64,000 bases of DNA, taken from Ornithinibacillus sp. 4-3. Its GTDB lineage: Bacteria > Bacillota > Bacilli > Bacillales > Amphibacillaceae. Every line of letters starts with the position of its first letter. Position 1 is the first letter of the stretch. Under the pieces are notes generated by a model. It was not told the origin of the DNA. It did no database searches and saw only the letters and a list, made by a program, of their open reading frames with translations. The DNA lies in contig NZ_CP162599.1 in NCBI RefSeq assembly GCF_040958695.1, positions 3,630,001 through 3,694,000 of the forward strand, read 5' to 3'. Below, in pieces: positions 52,097 to 61,934 of the stretch. The position numbers were made by a program, and so were the translations under genes.

Positions 52097-52804
52097 TTAA
52101 AAAAACATATAATATATGTAGTAAATCACACAAACAGTTAGAATTGATGGTAATAAATTCCCTATACGTATTTGGGTGATTTTTAAAATATTCAAACCGA
52201 TTGCAACAATCATTAGTCCCCCTACTGCTGTTAATTCGGTAATTAAACCATTCATAAAGGCCTCTGGTATCCATCTTTCAATTTGTGTTGCTAGTAATGC
52301 TATTGATCCTTGATAAAGGATAACGGGAATAACAGAAAGAATCACGCCAATTCCTAATGTTGTTGTTAATACAAGAGACATAAAACCATCAAGAATTCCT
52401 TTTGTAATTAAAACTTCATGATCACCACGTACCCCACTATCAAGAGCACCTAGAATAGCCATTGCCCCAACTACAAAAATAAGTGTTGCCGTTACAAATC
52501 CTTGAGAAATACTCCCTTTACCATTAGCGGATTGAAACTTACTTCCAATCCAGTTTCCAAAACGATTTAAAATATCCTCAATACGGAAAAGCTCACCTAA
52601 TATTGCTCCAGATAATAAACTAAGTAAAACAACAATAATTAACTCTGTAGAAAATGCCATTTGTAGTCCAATCAATATAACAGATAGTCCAATTCCATGT
52701 AGTGCTGTTTCCTTAAAGCGTTCGGGAATTTTAGTAAAAAACAACCCTAGTATGCTTCCAATAATGATACATAATCCATTAACTAATGTTCCTGTAAGTG
52801 CCAT
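52097..52804 (-). CDS. DUF554 membrane protein (YdfK/YqgA-like)
   Basis: 235 residues, about seven membrane helices; GTLVNGLCIIIGSILGLFF at the N-terminus and AMAILGALDSGVRGDHEVLI near residue 110 are DUF554 features. A transport role is suspected for the family but no substrate is known. It lies between the aminotransferase-V gene and mscS. Confidence 0.85.
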   Translation of the reverse strand: MALTGTLVNGLCIIIGSILGLFFTKIPERFKETALHGIGLSVILIGLQMAFSTELIIVVLLSLLSGAILGELFRIEDILNRFGNWIGSKFQSANGKGSISQGFVTATLIFVVGAMAILGALDSGVRGDHEVLITKGILDGFMSLVLTTTLGIGVILSVIPVILYQGSIALLATQIERWIPEAFMNGLITELTAVGGLMIVAIGLNILKITQIRIGNLLPSILTVCVIYYIYYMFF

Positions 52805-52855
52805 TTATCCATCTCCAATTTATGTATAACCCGAATCTTCTTTTGTTATAACTAT

Positions 52856-54010
52856 TTATATATTTTCATACGCATCAATAATCTGCTGTATTGCTTGAAG
52901 GAAAATCTCAATTTCCCCTTCTGTATTATACATGTTTATACTTGCTCTTACTACACCTTGTTCTAATGTATTCAAAGTTTGATGAGCCAAAGGACTACAA
53001 TGCAATCCCCCACGAACTGCGATTTGGTAATGTGAATCCAATATCATTGATAATTCTTGTGAGGAAATATCCTTTACATTAAATGCTACAATCGGTATTT
53101 GCTTCGGTTGTTTATCTGTCCAGTAAACTTGCACATCATGTATCTGCTTCAAACCATTATACAATTTCTGAATTAAAATTGTTTCACGTGGAACAATTTC
53201 TGTTTTATTTTTCTCATAATGTTTTAATGCTGCAAGTAAACCTGCTATACCTGGCGTATTTAATGTACCACTTTCATATTTTTCTGGCCATGCTTCTGGT
53301 TGCTCTATGGATTCAGAGTAATTTCCTGTACCTCCATGATGAATGGGAGATAATAAGACTTCCCCTTCTACTAATAACATTCCTGTACCTTGTGGACCTA
53401 GTAAAGCTTTATGTCCAGGAAAAACAAGCATATCAATTCCTTGTTTTTTCATATTAATTGGCAAATGTCCAGCAGTTTGCGAAGCATCCACTAATGTTAA
53501 AATTCCCTTCAGATGTGCTATCTCTAAAATAGCATCTATAGGTATTAATGAACCTGTTACATTAGAGGCATGTGTTATTGCAATCAGCTTTGTATTCTCT
53601 TTAATTTCTTGTTGAAAAGATTGTATAAATTGCTCATCATTTTCCTGCCAATCAATATAGCTTACATCTACTCCAAAATTGTTTCTAATATATTCCAGTG
53701 GTCTTCTCAATGAATTATGTTCCATTGAAGTAGCAATCACATGGTCTCCCTTTTGCCAATTCAATCCTTTTATTGCTTGATTTAAAGCAATTGTTGCATT
53801 TGGATAAAATAAACATTGTTTTGGGTTTGTACATCCAAATAAAGCTGCTGCTTTATTTCTAGTCTCATTAATAATCATATCTGCTTTTCTTGCAAGTTGG
53901 TGCCCTCCCCTACCAGGGTTTGCACCCAAATGAGTTACTACATCAATCATTTGATCAACAACTTCTTTTGGTTTTGGGAAAGAAGATGCTGCTTGGTCAA
54001 AATAAATCAT
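52856..54010 (-). CDS. Aminotransferase class V / cysteine-desulfurase-like protein
   Basis: 384 residues. PLP-dependent fold: YFDQAASSFPKPKEVVDQMI at the N-terminus, THASNVTGSLIPIDAILEIA and LTLVDASQTAGHLPI (PLP Asp), Schiff-base Lys in FPGHKALLGPQGTGMLLVE (~200), and a C-terminal VRGGLHCSPLAHQTL with the cysteine position (~345) that carries persulfide in cysteine desulfurases. Sulfur transfer from cysteine is plausible; partner proteins are not adjacent. It lies 119 bp after spo0J. An exact parS sequence is embedded in its coding region (53180-53195). Confidence 0.85.
   Translation of the reverse strand: MIYFDQAASSFPKPKEVVDQMIDVVTHLGANPGRGGHQLARKADMIINETRNKAAALFGCTNPKQCLFYPNATIALNQAIKGLNWQKGDHVIATSMEHNSLRRPLEYIRNNFGVDVSYIDWQENDEQFIQSFQQEIKENTKLIAITHASNVTGSLIPIDAILEIAHLKGILTLVDASQTAGHLPINMKKQGIDMLVFPGHKALLGPQGTGMLLVEGEVLLSPIHHGGTGNYSESIEQPEAWPEKYESGTLNTPGIAGLLAALKHYEKNKTEIVPRETILIQKLYNGLKQIHDVQVYWTDKQPKQIPIVAFNVKDISSQELSMILDSHYQIAVRGGLHCSPLAHQTLNTLEQGVVRASINMYNTEGEIEIFLQAIQQIIDAYENI
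53180..53195. promoter_or_regulatory. parS centromere site inside the aminotransferase-V gene
   Basis: TGTTTCACGTGGAACA; the reverse complement TGTTCCACGTGAAACA is an exact match to the B. subtilis parS consensus TGTTNCACGTGAAACA. It lies about 900 bp from the spo0J stop. Spo0J/ParB loads here as a CTP clamp. Confidence 0.85.
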
Positions 54011-54095
54011 ATGCTCTCACCTCATTTTCTGCTTAAACACTTACTATTATTCCATATAGAGTAATAGAAATTTAGCTCAGAATAAAGTAAGAAGA

Positions 54096-54114
54096 CTGAC
54101 AAGTAAATTGTCAG
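54096..54114 (-). terminator. Terminator of spo0J
   Basis: Arms CTGACAA and TTGTCAG with a 5-nt loop, then TCTTCTT on the minus strand, 16 bp after the spo0J stop. Confidence 0.65.
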
Positions 54115-54129
54115 CCTGTGCCATTACTT

Positions 54130-54960
54130 TTATTCAGATAAAATTTCAATGAGTCTTTCTAAATCTTCATCAGAGTAAAATTCAATCTCAATCTTCCCTT
54201 TTTTCTTTCCTCGTTGAATATTTACTGCTGTACCAAACTGTTCTCTTAATCTTGTTTCTGTGTTTTGAATGAAAATATCTTTTTTCGGTTTTTCTTTCTT
54301 CTTATTTGACTCTTTATTTATTTGTTGGATTAATTGCTCTACTTGACGTACATTTAACTTTTCCTTGCGAATCTTAGTTACAAGTTCTAGCAATTGATCT
54401 TCATTTTTAACAGAAAGTAAAGCTCTGCCATGGCCCATGGATAATTCACCATTATTAATATAGGCAATGACTTGTTCTGGTAAAGATAGTAAACGCATCA
54501 TATTCGCAATATGAGAACGGCTTTTTCCTAATCGTTTGGATAATTCTTCTTGAGTAATTTTTAACTCGGTTAATAAATTATCATATGCTGTCGCTTCCTC
54601 TATTGGTGTTAAATCTTCACGTTGTAAATTTTCTAATAGAGCAATTTCCATCATTTTATGATCTGTCAAATCTTTGACAATAACAGGTATTACTTCTAAA
54701 CCTGCTTCTTTTGCAGCCCGGAATCTTCTCTCCCCTACTACAATTTCATAGCCTTTTATACTTTGACGAACAATCAATGGCTGGATAATACCATATTCTA
54801 AGATAGATTCTTTTAATTCCTCAATGGCATCTGCTTGGAAGGTTTTTCTTGGTTGATATGGATTTGGTCGACATTGATTAATTTGTATTTCCTGGATTGA
54901 GTCTTCTGATTCGTTCATATCAGGGAGCAATGCGTCTAAGCCTTTACCTAACCTTTTCAC
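54130..54960 (-). CDS. spo0J: Spo0J/ParB, chromosome-partition CTPase
   Basis: 276 residues. N-terminal CTPase domain with VVGERRFRAAKEAG (the GERRxRA CTP motif, ~80), central helix-turn-helix EELSKRLGKSRSHIANMMRL (~135) for parS binding, and a C-terminal dimer domain. Clamps onto parS, spreads, and loads SMC. Overlaps the soj gene by 17 bp. Two parS matches occur within 3 kb (53180 and 57174). Confidence 0.97.
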   Translation of the reverse strand: MKRLGKGLDALLPDMNESEDSIQEIQINQCRPNPYQPRKTFQADAIEELKESILEYGIIQPLIVRQSIKGYEIVVGERRFRAAKEAGLEVIPVIVKDLTDHKMMEIALLENLQREDLTPIEEATAYDNLLTELKITQEELSKRLGKSRSHIANMMRLLSLPEQVIAYINNGELSMGHGRALLSVKNEDQLLELVTKIRKEKLNVRQVEQLIQQINKESNKKKEKPKKDIFIQNTETRLREQFGTAVNIQRGKKKGKIEIEFYSDEDLERLIEILSE

Positions 54961-55714
54961 TTTCGATCACTTCCTTTGCTAATTCAAGATACACTTCTGC
55001 ACCTTTCGATCTAGGATCATAAATAATAATTGGTTTCCCATGGCTAGGTGCTTCACCAAGTCGAATATTTCTTGGAATAATAGAGCGATATACTTTATCC
55101 TGAAAATATTTTTTAACTTCTTCAATTACTTGAATTCCTAAATTTGTTCTTGCATCAAGCATTGTTAAAAGAACGCCTTCGATCATTAAACTTTTATTTA
55201 AATGCTTTTGTACAAGACGAATAGTATTCAATAATTGACTTAATCCTTCTAATGCATAAAACTCACATTGTACAGGAATAATTACTGAATCAGATGCAGT
55301 TAAAGCATTAATTGTTAATAGACCTAATGAAGGTGGGCAATCGACAATAATATAATCATAATTATTTTTTATATGATCTAATGCTCGTTTTAAACGAATT
55401 TCTCTTGAAATAGTTGGAACGAGTTCAATCTCTGCTCCAGCTAATTGAATAGTAGCTGGAATGATATCTAATCCTTCTACAGCAGTAGAGACACATACTT
55501 CTTCTGCTGGTAAATCTTCCACAAGGATATTGTAAATACAATTATCCATATCTCCTTTATTAATACCTACCCCACTTGTTGCGTTGCCTTGTGGGTCTAT
55601 ATCAACAATTAGTACTTTTTTTCCTAATAATGCTAAGCAAGCACTCAAATTCACGGATGAAGTTGTCTTTCCAACACCACCTTTTTGATTTGCTACAGCT
55701 ATAATTTTCCCCAT
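54944..55714 (-). CDS. soj: Soj/ParA, chromosome-partition ATPase
   Basis: 256 residues. Deviant Walker A KGGVGKTTSSVNLSACLA (~10), DIDPQGNATSG (~40) and VDCPPSLGLLTINAL (~118). Forms ATP-dependent dimers on DNA, regulates DnaA and works with Spo0J. The short N-terminus MGKIIAVANQ lacks a regulatory extension, as in B. subtilis Soj. AGGTGAAATA precedes the ATG. Confidence 0.97.
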   Translation of the reverse strand: MGKIIAVANQKGGVGKTTSSVNLSACLALLGKKVLIVDIDPQGNATSGVGINKGDMDNCIYNILVEDLPAEEVCVSTAVEGLDIIPATIQLAGAEIELVPTISREIRLKRALDHIKNNYDYIIVDCPPSLGLLTINALTASDSVIIPVQCEFYALEGLSQLLNTIRLVQKHLNKSLMIEGVLLTMLDARTNLGIQVIEEVKKYFQDKVYRSIIPRNIRLGEAPSHGKPIIIYDPRSKGAEVYLELAKEVIESEKVR

Positions 55715-56077
55715 TATTTCACCTACTTATCTCGTAAACACTTCGAATGTGACTAAGTTGCAATTTCAATCGTACTTTAGTGATAAAATTTTCTTCTTTT
55801 TCAATAGAAGTTTGAGCTTATTCATGTTTATTCCTTAAAAATCAACTATAAACAATTCTATTAAATTAAAAACCTGTCTTTTATATAATATCATTTTATA
55901 CATAGGAAATAACTATAAAAATACTTTTTGTTAAAAGAATGTAATTAACCTTCTTAAACTTAAGTTGGGTTACTTCATATAAACTATTAAATGGAATAGT
56001 AGAAAAGGATAAAATTACCTTCTTATTTAGTGAGATAAATGCTTGTTTTTAAATTGGACGAGGATAAAGTTAATCGC

Positions 56078-56122
56078 AATATTTTAATAATCTAGCTATT
56101 TTCCATAGATTATTAAAATATT
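56078..56122. repeat. Perfect 16-bp inverted repeat between noc and soj
   Basis: AATATTTTAATAATCT (56078-56093) and AGATTATTAAAATATT (56107-56122), 13-nt loop. All-AT stem without a T-tract; flanked by two TTGGACGA copies. Confidence 0.6.
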
Positions 56123-56145
56123 GGACGAAAGTTTATGAACGAAAG

Positions 56146-56167
56146 TGCCCATCAAAATTGATGGGCA
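56146..56167 (-). terminator. Terminator of noc
   Basis: Arms TGCCCATCAA and TTGATGGGCA, T-containing tail on the minus strand; 26 bp after the noc stop. Confidence 0.75.
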
Positions 56168-56192
56168 TCACATTAGGTATGATAAGATAATA

Positions 56193-57035
56193 TTATTTCT
56201 TTTTTGGAATTTTTATAGTGAACTGATAATAATCTTCTAACTCTTCTTCATCTGACTCTATTTCTATACCAGTTTTTGTAACCATACTCAAAGATTGACG
56301 TATAGTATTCATTGCGATACGAATATCTTTATTAACTCCCTTTATTCGGTTCTGCTTTTTTTCTTTTGGTTGTTCTGGTTCTAAAAGTTTTTGAATAAGT
56401 GCCTCTGTCTGCTTCACATTTAAATCATTTTCAATTATTTCTTCAAGTGCACGAAGCTGTATTACTTCATCTTTTAATCCAATAAGCGCCCTAGCATGTC
56501 GCTCAGTTATTGTTTTTAGAAATAATGCATTTTGTACATCTTCTGGTAACTTTAAAAGGCGAAGCTTATTCGCAATAGTAGATTGGCTCTTTCCTAGTCT
56601 TTGTGCTAGTGCTTCTTGCGTCAAAGAATGTAATTCTAATAATTTTGCATACGCTTGCGCTTCCTCGATTACAGTTAATTCTTCACGCTGTAAGTTCTCT
56701 ATTAATGCTACAGATGCTGTCTCCGCATCATTCATATCACGTATAATTGCCGGGATTGTCTCCCACTCTAATGTTTGTACAGCACGCCATCTACGCTCAC
56801 CTGCAATTAATTCATACATCTCATCATCCATTTTACGAACAACAATAGGTTGAATCATTCCGTGAGTATGTATTGTTTGTGCTAATTCTTTTATTTTATC
56901 TTCATTAAAAACCGCTCTTGGTTGGTAACGGTTAGGAGTAATTTGGCTAATTGGTAATTTAATTACCTCATCCGTATGTTCTCCATCTTTTTGTTTTTCA
57001 CCAAGTCCAAAAATCCGATTAAAAGGTTGCAGCAT
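56193..57035 (-). CDS. noc: Noc, nucleoid occlusion protein
   Basis: 280 residues. ParB paralogue: an N-terminal amphipathic stretch [16 protein letters not shown] (membrane targeting in Noc), the [16 protein letters not shown] motif (~75), and the helix-turn-helix [20 protein letters not shown] (~140). Compared with Spo0J, the C-terminus [13 protein letters not shown] identifies Noc. It binds NBS sites as a clamp, bridges DNA to the membrane and stops FtsZ assembly over the nucleoid. Candidate NBS sequences lie at 29332 and 30620. Confidence 0.95.
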   Translation of the reverse strand: MLQPFNRIFGLGEKQKDGEHTDEVIKLPISQITPNRYQPRAVFNEDKIKELAQTIHTHGMIQPIVVRKMDDEMYELIAGERRWRAVQTLEWETIPAIIRDMNDAETASVALIENLQREELTVIEEAQAYAKLLELHSLTQEALAQRLGKSQSTIANKLRLLKLPEDVQNALFLKTITERHARALIGLKDEVIQLRALEEIIENDLNVKQTEALIQKLLEPEQPKEKKQNRIKGVNKDIRIAMNTIRQSLSMVTKTGIEIESDEEELEDYYQFTIKIPKKK

Positions 57036-57173
57036 GATTAGACACCACCTTTCTCCTATTCCTTTTCTACATCATTGGAATATATTTAATGGAAAAACGA
57101 TTTAGAAAACTTACATCATCTATTCTTTTTCAAAAATATGTAGTTTCTCTTATTTTCCCCTAATTTGTAAAAA

Positions 57174-57189
57174 TGTTCCACGTGAAACA
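57174..57189. promoter_or_regulatory. parS centromere site upstream of noc
   Basis: TGTTCCACGTGAAACA, exact match to TGTTNCACGTGAAACA, 139 bp upstream of the noc start. In B. subtilis parS sites cluster around spo0J/noc. Confidence 0.92.
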
Positions 57190-57210
57190 TTTTTACTCCA
57201 TCTATATAAA

Positions 57211-57239
57211 ATCACATATACCTTATACATATATGTGAT
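57211..57239 (-). terminator. Hairpin, possible rsmG terminator
   Basis: Arms ATCACATATA (57211-57220) and TATATGTGAT (57230-57239), followed on the minus strand by TTTTATAT. About 160 nt after rsmG; moderate. Confidence 0.4.
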
Positions 57240-57395
57240 AAAAATCTACATATGTAATTCTATTTTACCATATTCATACAAATAAGAATATGACATAACA
57301 AAGATATTTTTATTTACAGTTAAATAGTTTGAATCTTCTGAAATATATTGGTTCCTCTCTCACTTCCATGAATTAGTAAGAGAGGCATGCCTCCT

Positions 57396-58112
57396 CTACT
57401 GAATCGGATTTCGATTTGGCATACCTGGCTTTCTTGGATATTTTTTAGGTGTCTGTCTAACTTTATCAATAATGACAATAGAACGTTCACTATCTTCCAT
57501 TGGTAATGTAAAGCTTTCATTACCAACAACCTCTCCCCCTAGTATATGGATAGCTGCTTTTGAATCAGCCAATTCTTCTATAGATTGTGCCCCTTTTAAT
57601 GCTATAAAAGATCCAGTTACTTTACATAGAGGTAGACAAAGTTCACTTAAAACAGACATACGTGCTACAGCTCGAGCTATAACAATATCAAATTTCTCAC
57701 GAAACTCTTTATTTCTTCCAAAATCTTCTGCACGACTATGATGAAAATGAACATCTTTCAATTTCAATGCAGTAGCAAGCTCATTTAAAAACTTAATTCG
57801 CTTCTGTAAGGAATCAACAATAGTTATTTCTAAATGAGGGAAACAAATCTTCAAAGGAATACTTGGAAAACCTGCTCCTGCCCCTACATCACAAATATGT
57901 TTTGGCAATGTTAAATCATAATAAAATGCGGCTGAAATAGAATCATAAAAATGTTTTAAATATACTTCTTTTTCTTCTGTAATAGCTGTTAAATTAATCT
58001 TCTCATTCCATTCTACCAACATCTGATAGTAAATAGAAAATTGTTCCATTTGCTCTTCTGATAATTCAATATGGTATTTTTGTAATGCTTGTTTAAATTG
58101 TTCTGGATTCAA
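57396..58112 (-). CDS. rsmG: RsmG (GidB), 16S rRNA G527 N7-methyltransferase
   Basis: 238 residues. SAM-binding core: [20 protein letters not shown] (~70-89) and [20 protein letters not shown]. Methylates N7 of G527 in 16S rRNA; loss gives low-level streptomycin resistance in many bacteria. Follows mnmG by 40 bp, the standard mnmE-mnmG-rsmG order. Start ATG preceded by AAGGAGACATT. Confidence 0.96.
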   Translation of the reverse strand: MNPEQFKQALQKYHIELSEEQMEQFSIYYQMLVEWNEKINLTAITEEKEVYLKHFYDSISAAFYYDLTLPKHICDVGAGAGFPSIPLKICFPHLEITIVDSLQKRIKFLNELATALKLKDVHFHHSRAEDFGRNKEFREKFDIVIARAVARMSVLSELCLPLCKVTGSFIALKGAQSIEELADSKAAIHILGGEVVGNESFTLPMEDSERSIVIIDKVRQTPKKYPRKPGMPNRNPIQ

Positions 58113-58152
58113 TAGAATGTCTCCTTATTGAATAATGTTTAAAACTGCTCTT

Positions 58153-60039
58153 TTAATTAGCAACACGAGCAATTTTCCCTTGTTCGATATAAATAATTAA
58201 AATGGATACATCTGATGGAGTTACTCCAGCAGTACGCGAAGCCTGACCAACAGATAATGGTCGTACTTTCTTTAATCGTTCACGTGATTCAATAGATAAG
58301 CCTTTGATTGCATCATAATCAATATCTGCTGGTATTTTCTTATCTTCTAATTTTAACATTCTTGCTACCTGATCTTTTGCCTTTTTAATATAACCTGCAT
58401 ATTTAACTTGAATTTCAACTTGTTCTTTTACTTCTTCTGATAGCTTTTTACTTGCAGCCATCATTTTTTCAATCGTCGCATACTTAATTTCTGGACGTTT
58501 TAATAATTCAATTGCATGTGTAGCATCCTTTAATGGTGTTGAATTGGCTTCCGTTAATACTTGCTGGATATGTGGCTCCATCTTAATTACTAACTTTGTC
58601 AAACGTTGTATTTCGTCTTCAACTAATGCTTTTTTCTCAACAAATTTTTGATATCTCTCTTCCGTAATTAAACCTAATTGATATCCTAGCTCTGTTAAGC
58701 GTAAATCTGCATTATCATGACGAAGTAATAAACGATATTCTGCACGCGAAGTAAGTAAACGATATGGTTCACGTGTACCCTTTGTGACAAGATCATCAAT
58801 CATAACACCAATATACGCCTGAGATCTGTCTAAAATAAACGGATCTTTTCCTAATACTTTTGCTGCTGCATTAATTCCTGCCATCATCCCTTGACCAGCC
58901 GCTTCTTCATAACCTGATGTTCCATTAATTTGGCCAGCTGTATATAGACCTGGAACTTTTTTCGTTTCTAAAGTTGGCCATAATTGCGTCGGGATTACCG
59001 CATCATATTCAATAGCATAGCCTGGACGCATAATTTGCGCATTTTCCAATCCTGGAACAGTTTTTAATAAATCCTCTTGAATATATTCTGGTAAAGATGT
59101 GGATAATCCTTGTACATATACTTCTTCTGTATCTCTACCTTCTGGTTCTAAAAATACTTGGTGACGTGGTTTATCATGAAAACGTACTATTTTATCTTCA
59201 ATGGAAGGACAATATCTTGGCCCTGTTCCTACTTCTTTACCCGAATACATTGCTGATTGAGTTAAATTATTATTAATAATTTGATGTGTTTTTTCATTTG
59301 TATATGTTAACCAACAAGGTAGTTGATCAGTAATAAAACTTGTTGTTTCATAAGAAAAGGCTCGCTTATCTTCGTCCCCTGGCTGTATCTCTGTTTTTGA
59401 ATAATCAATCGTACTATTTAATACGCGTGGTGGTGTGCCTGTTTTCAAACGTATTAAATCAAAACCAAGCTCCTCTAGGTGCTCAGATAACTTAATAGAT
59501 ACGCGTTGATTATTTGGACCACTTTCATATTCAATATCTCCCATGAGAACTTTTCCACGCATAAAGGTTCCTGTCGTAATAATTACTGCATCTGCACGGT
59601 ATGCTGCTTTTGTTTCTGTAATTACCCCTTTGCATACACCATCTTCAATAATAAGACGATCAACCATGCCTTGACGTAAAGTAATATTTGGCTCGTTCTC
59701 CAGTACTTTCTTCATTTCTTGAATGTAAATAGGTTTATCTGCTTGTGCTCTTAATGCCTGCACTGCCGGACCTTTACGTGTGTTTAACATGCGCATTTGG
59801 ATATAAGATTTGTCAATTACCTTCCCCATTACACCACCTAACGCATCAATTTCACGAATAACAATACCTTTAGCTGGTCCTCCAAGTGAAGGATTACAAG
59901 GCATAAAGGCAACTAAATCTAAATTTAAAGTTAACATTAAAGTTTTTGCACCCATTCGAGCTGAAGCAACACTAGCTTCACAACCTGCATGACCTGCTCC
60001 TATAACAATAACGTCATAATGGCCTGCTTCATATATCAT
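58153..60039 (-). CDS. mnmG: MnmG (GidA), tRNA uridine-34 modification FAD enzyme
   Basis: 628 residues, typical length. FAD-binding [20 protein letters not shown] (~10-29), IGHAGCE-type Cys, [20 protein letters not shown] (~48-67), and C-terminal helical domain with [19 protein letters not shown]. Works with MnmE to add the 5-carboxymethylaminomethyl (or aminomethyl) group to U34 of tRNAs. 98 bp after mnmE. Confidence 0.97.
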   Translation of the reverse strand: MIYEAGHYDVIVIGAGHAGCEASVASARMGAKTLMLTLNLDLVAFMPCNPSLGGPAKGIVIREIDALGGVMGKVIDKSYIQMRMLNTRKGPAVQALRAQADKPIYIQEMKKVLENEPNITLRQGMVDRLIIEDGVCKGVITETKAAYRADAVIITTGTFMRGKVLMGDIEYESGPNNQRVSIKLSEHLEELGFDLIRLKTGTPPRVLNSTIDYSKTEIQPGDEDKRAFSYETTSFITDQLPCWLTYTNEKTHQIINNNLTQSAMYSGKEVGTGPRYCPSIEDKIVRFHDKPRHQVFLEPEGRDTEEVYVQGLSTSLPEYIQEDLLKTVPGLENAQIMRPGYAIEYDAVIPTQLWPTLETKKVPGLYTAGQINGTSGYEEAAGQGMMAGINAAAKVLGKDPFILDRSQAYIGVMIDDLVTKGTREPYRLLTSRAEYRLLLRHDNADLRLTELGYQLGLITEERYQKFVEKKALVEDEIQRLTKLVIKMEPHIQQVLTEANSTPLKDATHAIELLKRPEIKYATIEKMMAASKKLSEEVKEQVEIQVKYAGYIKKAKDQVARMLKLEDKKIPADIDYDAIKGLSIESRERLKKVRPLSVGQASRTAGVTPSDVSILIIYIEQGKIARVAN

Positions 60040-60137
60040 GTGTTTATTCCTTTCTTTATTTTAATTTTCATAATGAAGGTACAGCTGGAAATGCTATCTA
60101 AACTATAAAATTTGAGAAAAATATACAGTGCCTATTT

Positions 60138-61514
60138 TTATTTCCCTAAACAAAACTGTGAAAATAATTGATCAATCAAACTATCGCTAGCTGTATCTCC
60201 AATAATTTCTCCTAAAAATTCCCATGTTCTAGTAACATCAATCTGTACAATATCTAATGGCATACCAAATTCTAAACTATTCATCGCGTCCTCTAAAGCT
60301 TCTTTTGCTTGACGAAGTAAATGAATATGCCTCACATTCGATACAAATGCAGATTCATTACTATCGATGTGACCAGCATAGAAAATAGTTGCTATTGCTT
60401 TTTCTAACTCTTCTACTCCACGTTCTTCTATTATTGATAAAGAAATAATTGGTTGTCCTTCTGCCAATGCTTCTACTTTTTCCATATCTAGCTTTGTAGG
60501 CAAATCTGTTTTATTAATAATGACAATATATTCTAATCCCTTTACTGCTGCAAATAACTGCAAATCATCTGTTGTTAATGCTTCATTATTATTTAATACA
60601 AACAATAATAAATCAGATTCAGATAGAACTTGACGCGAACGTTCCACACCCATTCGCTCTACAATATCCTCTGTCTCACGAATTCCTGCTGTATCTACTA
60701 AGCGCAGAGGGACTCCACGAACATTCACATACTCTTCTATAATATCACGAGTTGTACCAGGAATATCTGTAACAATTGCTTTATTTTCTTGAACTAATAC
60801 ATTCATCAGGGAGGATTTCCCTACATTTGGGCGACCAATAATCCCTGTATTTATACCTTCTCTTAAGATTTTCCCTTGTTTTGCAACCTGTAGTAAAGAT
60901 TCTATTTCTGCATGAACTTTTTTCGTTCTTTTTTGCATCATTCCTTGTGTCATTTCTTCTACATCATCATATTCTGGATAATCAATATTTACTTCGACAT
61001 GTGCTACTGTTTCAATTAATTCTTGTCTCAGTTTACGAATTAAATTTGATAATCTTCCATCTAGTTGATGTAGCGCAACAGACATCGCTTTATCTGTTTT
61101 TGCACGAATTAAATCCATTACTGCTTCTGCTTGTGATAAATCAATTCTCCCATTTAAAAAGGCACGTTTCGTAAATTCTCCAGGTTCTGCTAGTCTAACT
61201 CCTTGATTTAATACAATTTCTAAGATTCTATTTACTGCTACAATTCCCCCATGACAATTAATTTCAATAATATCCTCACAGGTATATGTTTTAGGAGCTT
61301 TGAGTACAGTAACCATGACTTCATCTGCTACTTCTTCATCTTGTGGATCAATAATATTACCATAATGAATAGTATGACTTGCAACCTTTTTTAAATCTTT
61401 TCCTTTAAATATATTTGATGCAATATTTATAGCTTCTGGACCACTCATACGAACAATAGAAATAGCCCCTTCTCCAACTGGAGTTGAGATCGCCACAATT
61501 GTTTCTGCCTCCAT
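60138..61514 (-). CDS. mnmE: MnmE (TrmE), tRNA modification GTPase
   Basis: 458 residues. N-terminal tetrahydrofolate-binding domain ([20 protein letters not shown]), helical domain, and an inserted G domain: G1 [17 protein letters not shown] (~225), G3 [17 protein letters not shown]4 INKTDL. C-terminus FCLGK fits the conserved C-x-GK end needed for catalysis. Partner of MnmG. Downstream genes mnmG and rsmG are in the same orientation. Confidence 0.97.
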   Translation of the reverse strand: MEAETIVAISTPVGEGAISIVRMSGPEAINIASNIFKGKDLKKVASHTIHYGNIIDPQDEEVADEVMVTVLKAPKTYTCEDIIEINCHGGIVAVNRILEIVLNQGVRLAEPGEFTKRAFLNGRIDLSQAEAVMDLIRAKTDKAMSVALHQLDGRLSNLIRKLRQELIETVAHVEVNIDYPEYDDVEEMTQGMMQKRTKKVHAEIESLLQVAKQGKILREGINTGIIGRPNVGKSSLMNVLVQENKAIVTDIPGTTRDIIEEYVNVRGVPLRLVDTAGIRETEDIVERMGVERSRQVLSESDLLLFVLNNNEALTTDDLQLFAAVKGLEYIVIINKTDLPTKLDMEKVEALAEGQPIISLSIIEERGVEELEKAIATIFYAGHIDSNESAFVSNVRHIHLLRQAKEALEDAMNSLEFGMPLDIVQIDVTRTWEFLGEIIGDTASDSLIDQLFSQFCLGK

Positions 61515-61535
61515 GACTCTACCCCCAAAAATCTA

Positions 61536-61649
61536 TATTAAAGTTATCAACTATTTTATCCAATTATATAGCTATTATTTTTCATTGTTACTAACATCTT
61601 AGAATAGCACAGTTTGTACTTAAAATAAAGTTATCAACATGTGGATATT
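61536..61649. promoter_or_regulatory. DnaA-box-like cluster upstream of mnmE
   Basis: Near 61544 TTATCAACT, near 61557 TTATCCAAT, near 61632 TTATCAACA and immediately after it TGTGGATAT on the opposite strand (reverse complement ATATCCACA). The TTATCAACA copy has one mismatch to TTATCCACA; the others have one or two. From the literature I recall a DnaA-binding cluster in the trmE (mnmE) region of B. subtilis. Confidence 0.5.
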
Positions 61650-61794
61650 CTTGTTTTATTTTCCATTCTTCTTACCCTCTAATTTCATAAAAAACAGCCC
61701 TTGCAGCTAGACATCCATATCTTCTGTCAAAGGATCCACCTAGAGGCTAAGTAAAAGTTTTTTTATCTAACAAATTCCTAACATAATTTGTGCG

Positions 61795-61880
61795 AACACC
61801 CGCTTCGGAAATATACTCTGCTTCCATGGGCTTGTCCTCAGCCTCCTCGGAAAAGAAATACACTTTCTTTTATCTCAGTT
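61795..61880. repeat. Degenerate Bacillaceae-type intergenic repeat, copy 2
   Basis: Contains GCTTCCATGGGC then CTCAGCCTCCTCGGAAA; aligns with the copy near 28018-28115. Boundaries approximate. Confidence 0.5.
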
Positions 61881-61888
61881 TCACATTA

Positions 61889-61926
61889 AAAAACCGACTA
61901 GGAATTTTCTCCTAATCGGTTTTTTA
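61889..61926 (-). terminator. Terminator of the rpmH-rnpA-spoIIIJ-jag unit
   Basis: Arms AAAACCGA+TAGGA and TCCTA+TCGGTTTT with one mismatch, then TTTTTT on the minus strand, right after jag. Confidence 0.9.
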
Positions 61927-61934
61927 ATGAAATA

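Larger units (their letters stand above)
55715..56192. other. Intergenic region noc-soj with a 16-bp inverted repeat
   Basis: 478 bp, AT-rich, holding the soj promoter (not fixed), a perfect 16-bp inverted repeat (56078-56122), two copies of TTGGACGA near 56054 and 56121 that flank it, and the noc terminator (56146-56167). No gene recognised. Confidence 0.5.
57036..57395. other. Intergenic region rsmG-noc with parS
   Basis: 360 bp. Contains an exact parS (57174-57189), a 10-bp perfect inverted repeat at 57211-57239 followed by T-rich sequence on the minus strand, and a hairpin at 57354-57385 just after rsmG. No promoter fixed. Confidence 0.55.
61515..61934. other. jag-mnmE intergenic region with DnaA-box-like sites and a repeat copy
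   Basis: 420 bp. Right-to-left on the minus strand: jag terminator (61889-61926), a degenerate repeat copy (about 61795-61880), then DnaA-box-like 9-mers near 61544-61649, and the mnmE start. The mnmE promoter should be within the last ~250 bp. Confidence 0.55.

Noticed and set aside
51930..52274. Open frame antisense/out of frame to the DUF554 gene
   Set aside because: Overlaps the end of a well-supported gene in another frame; the translation looks like a shadow of a hydrophobic protein.
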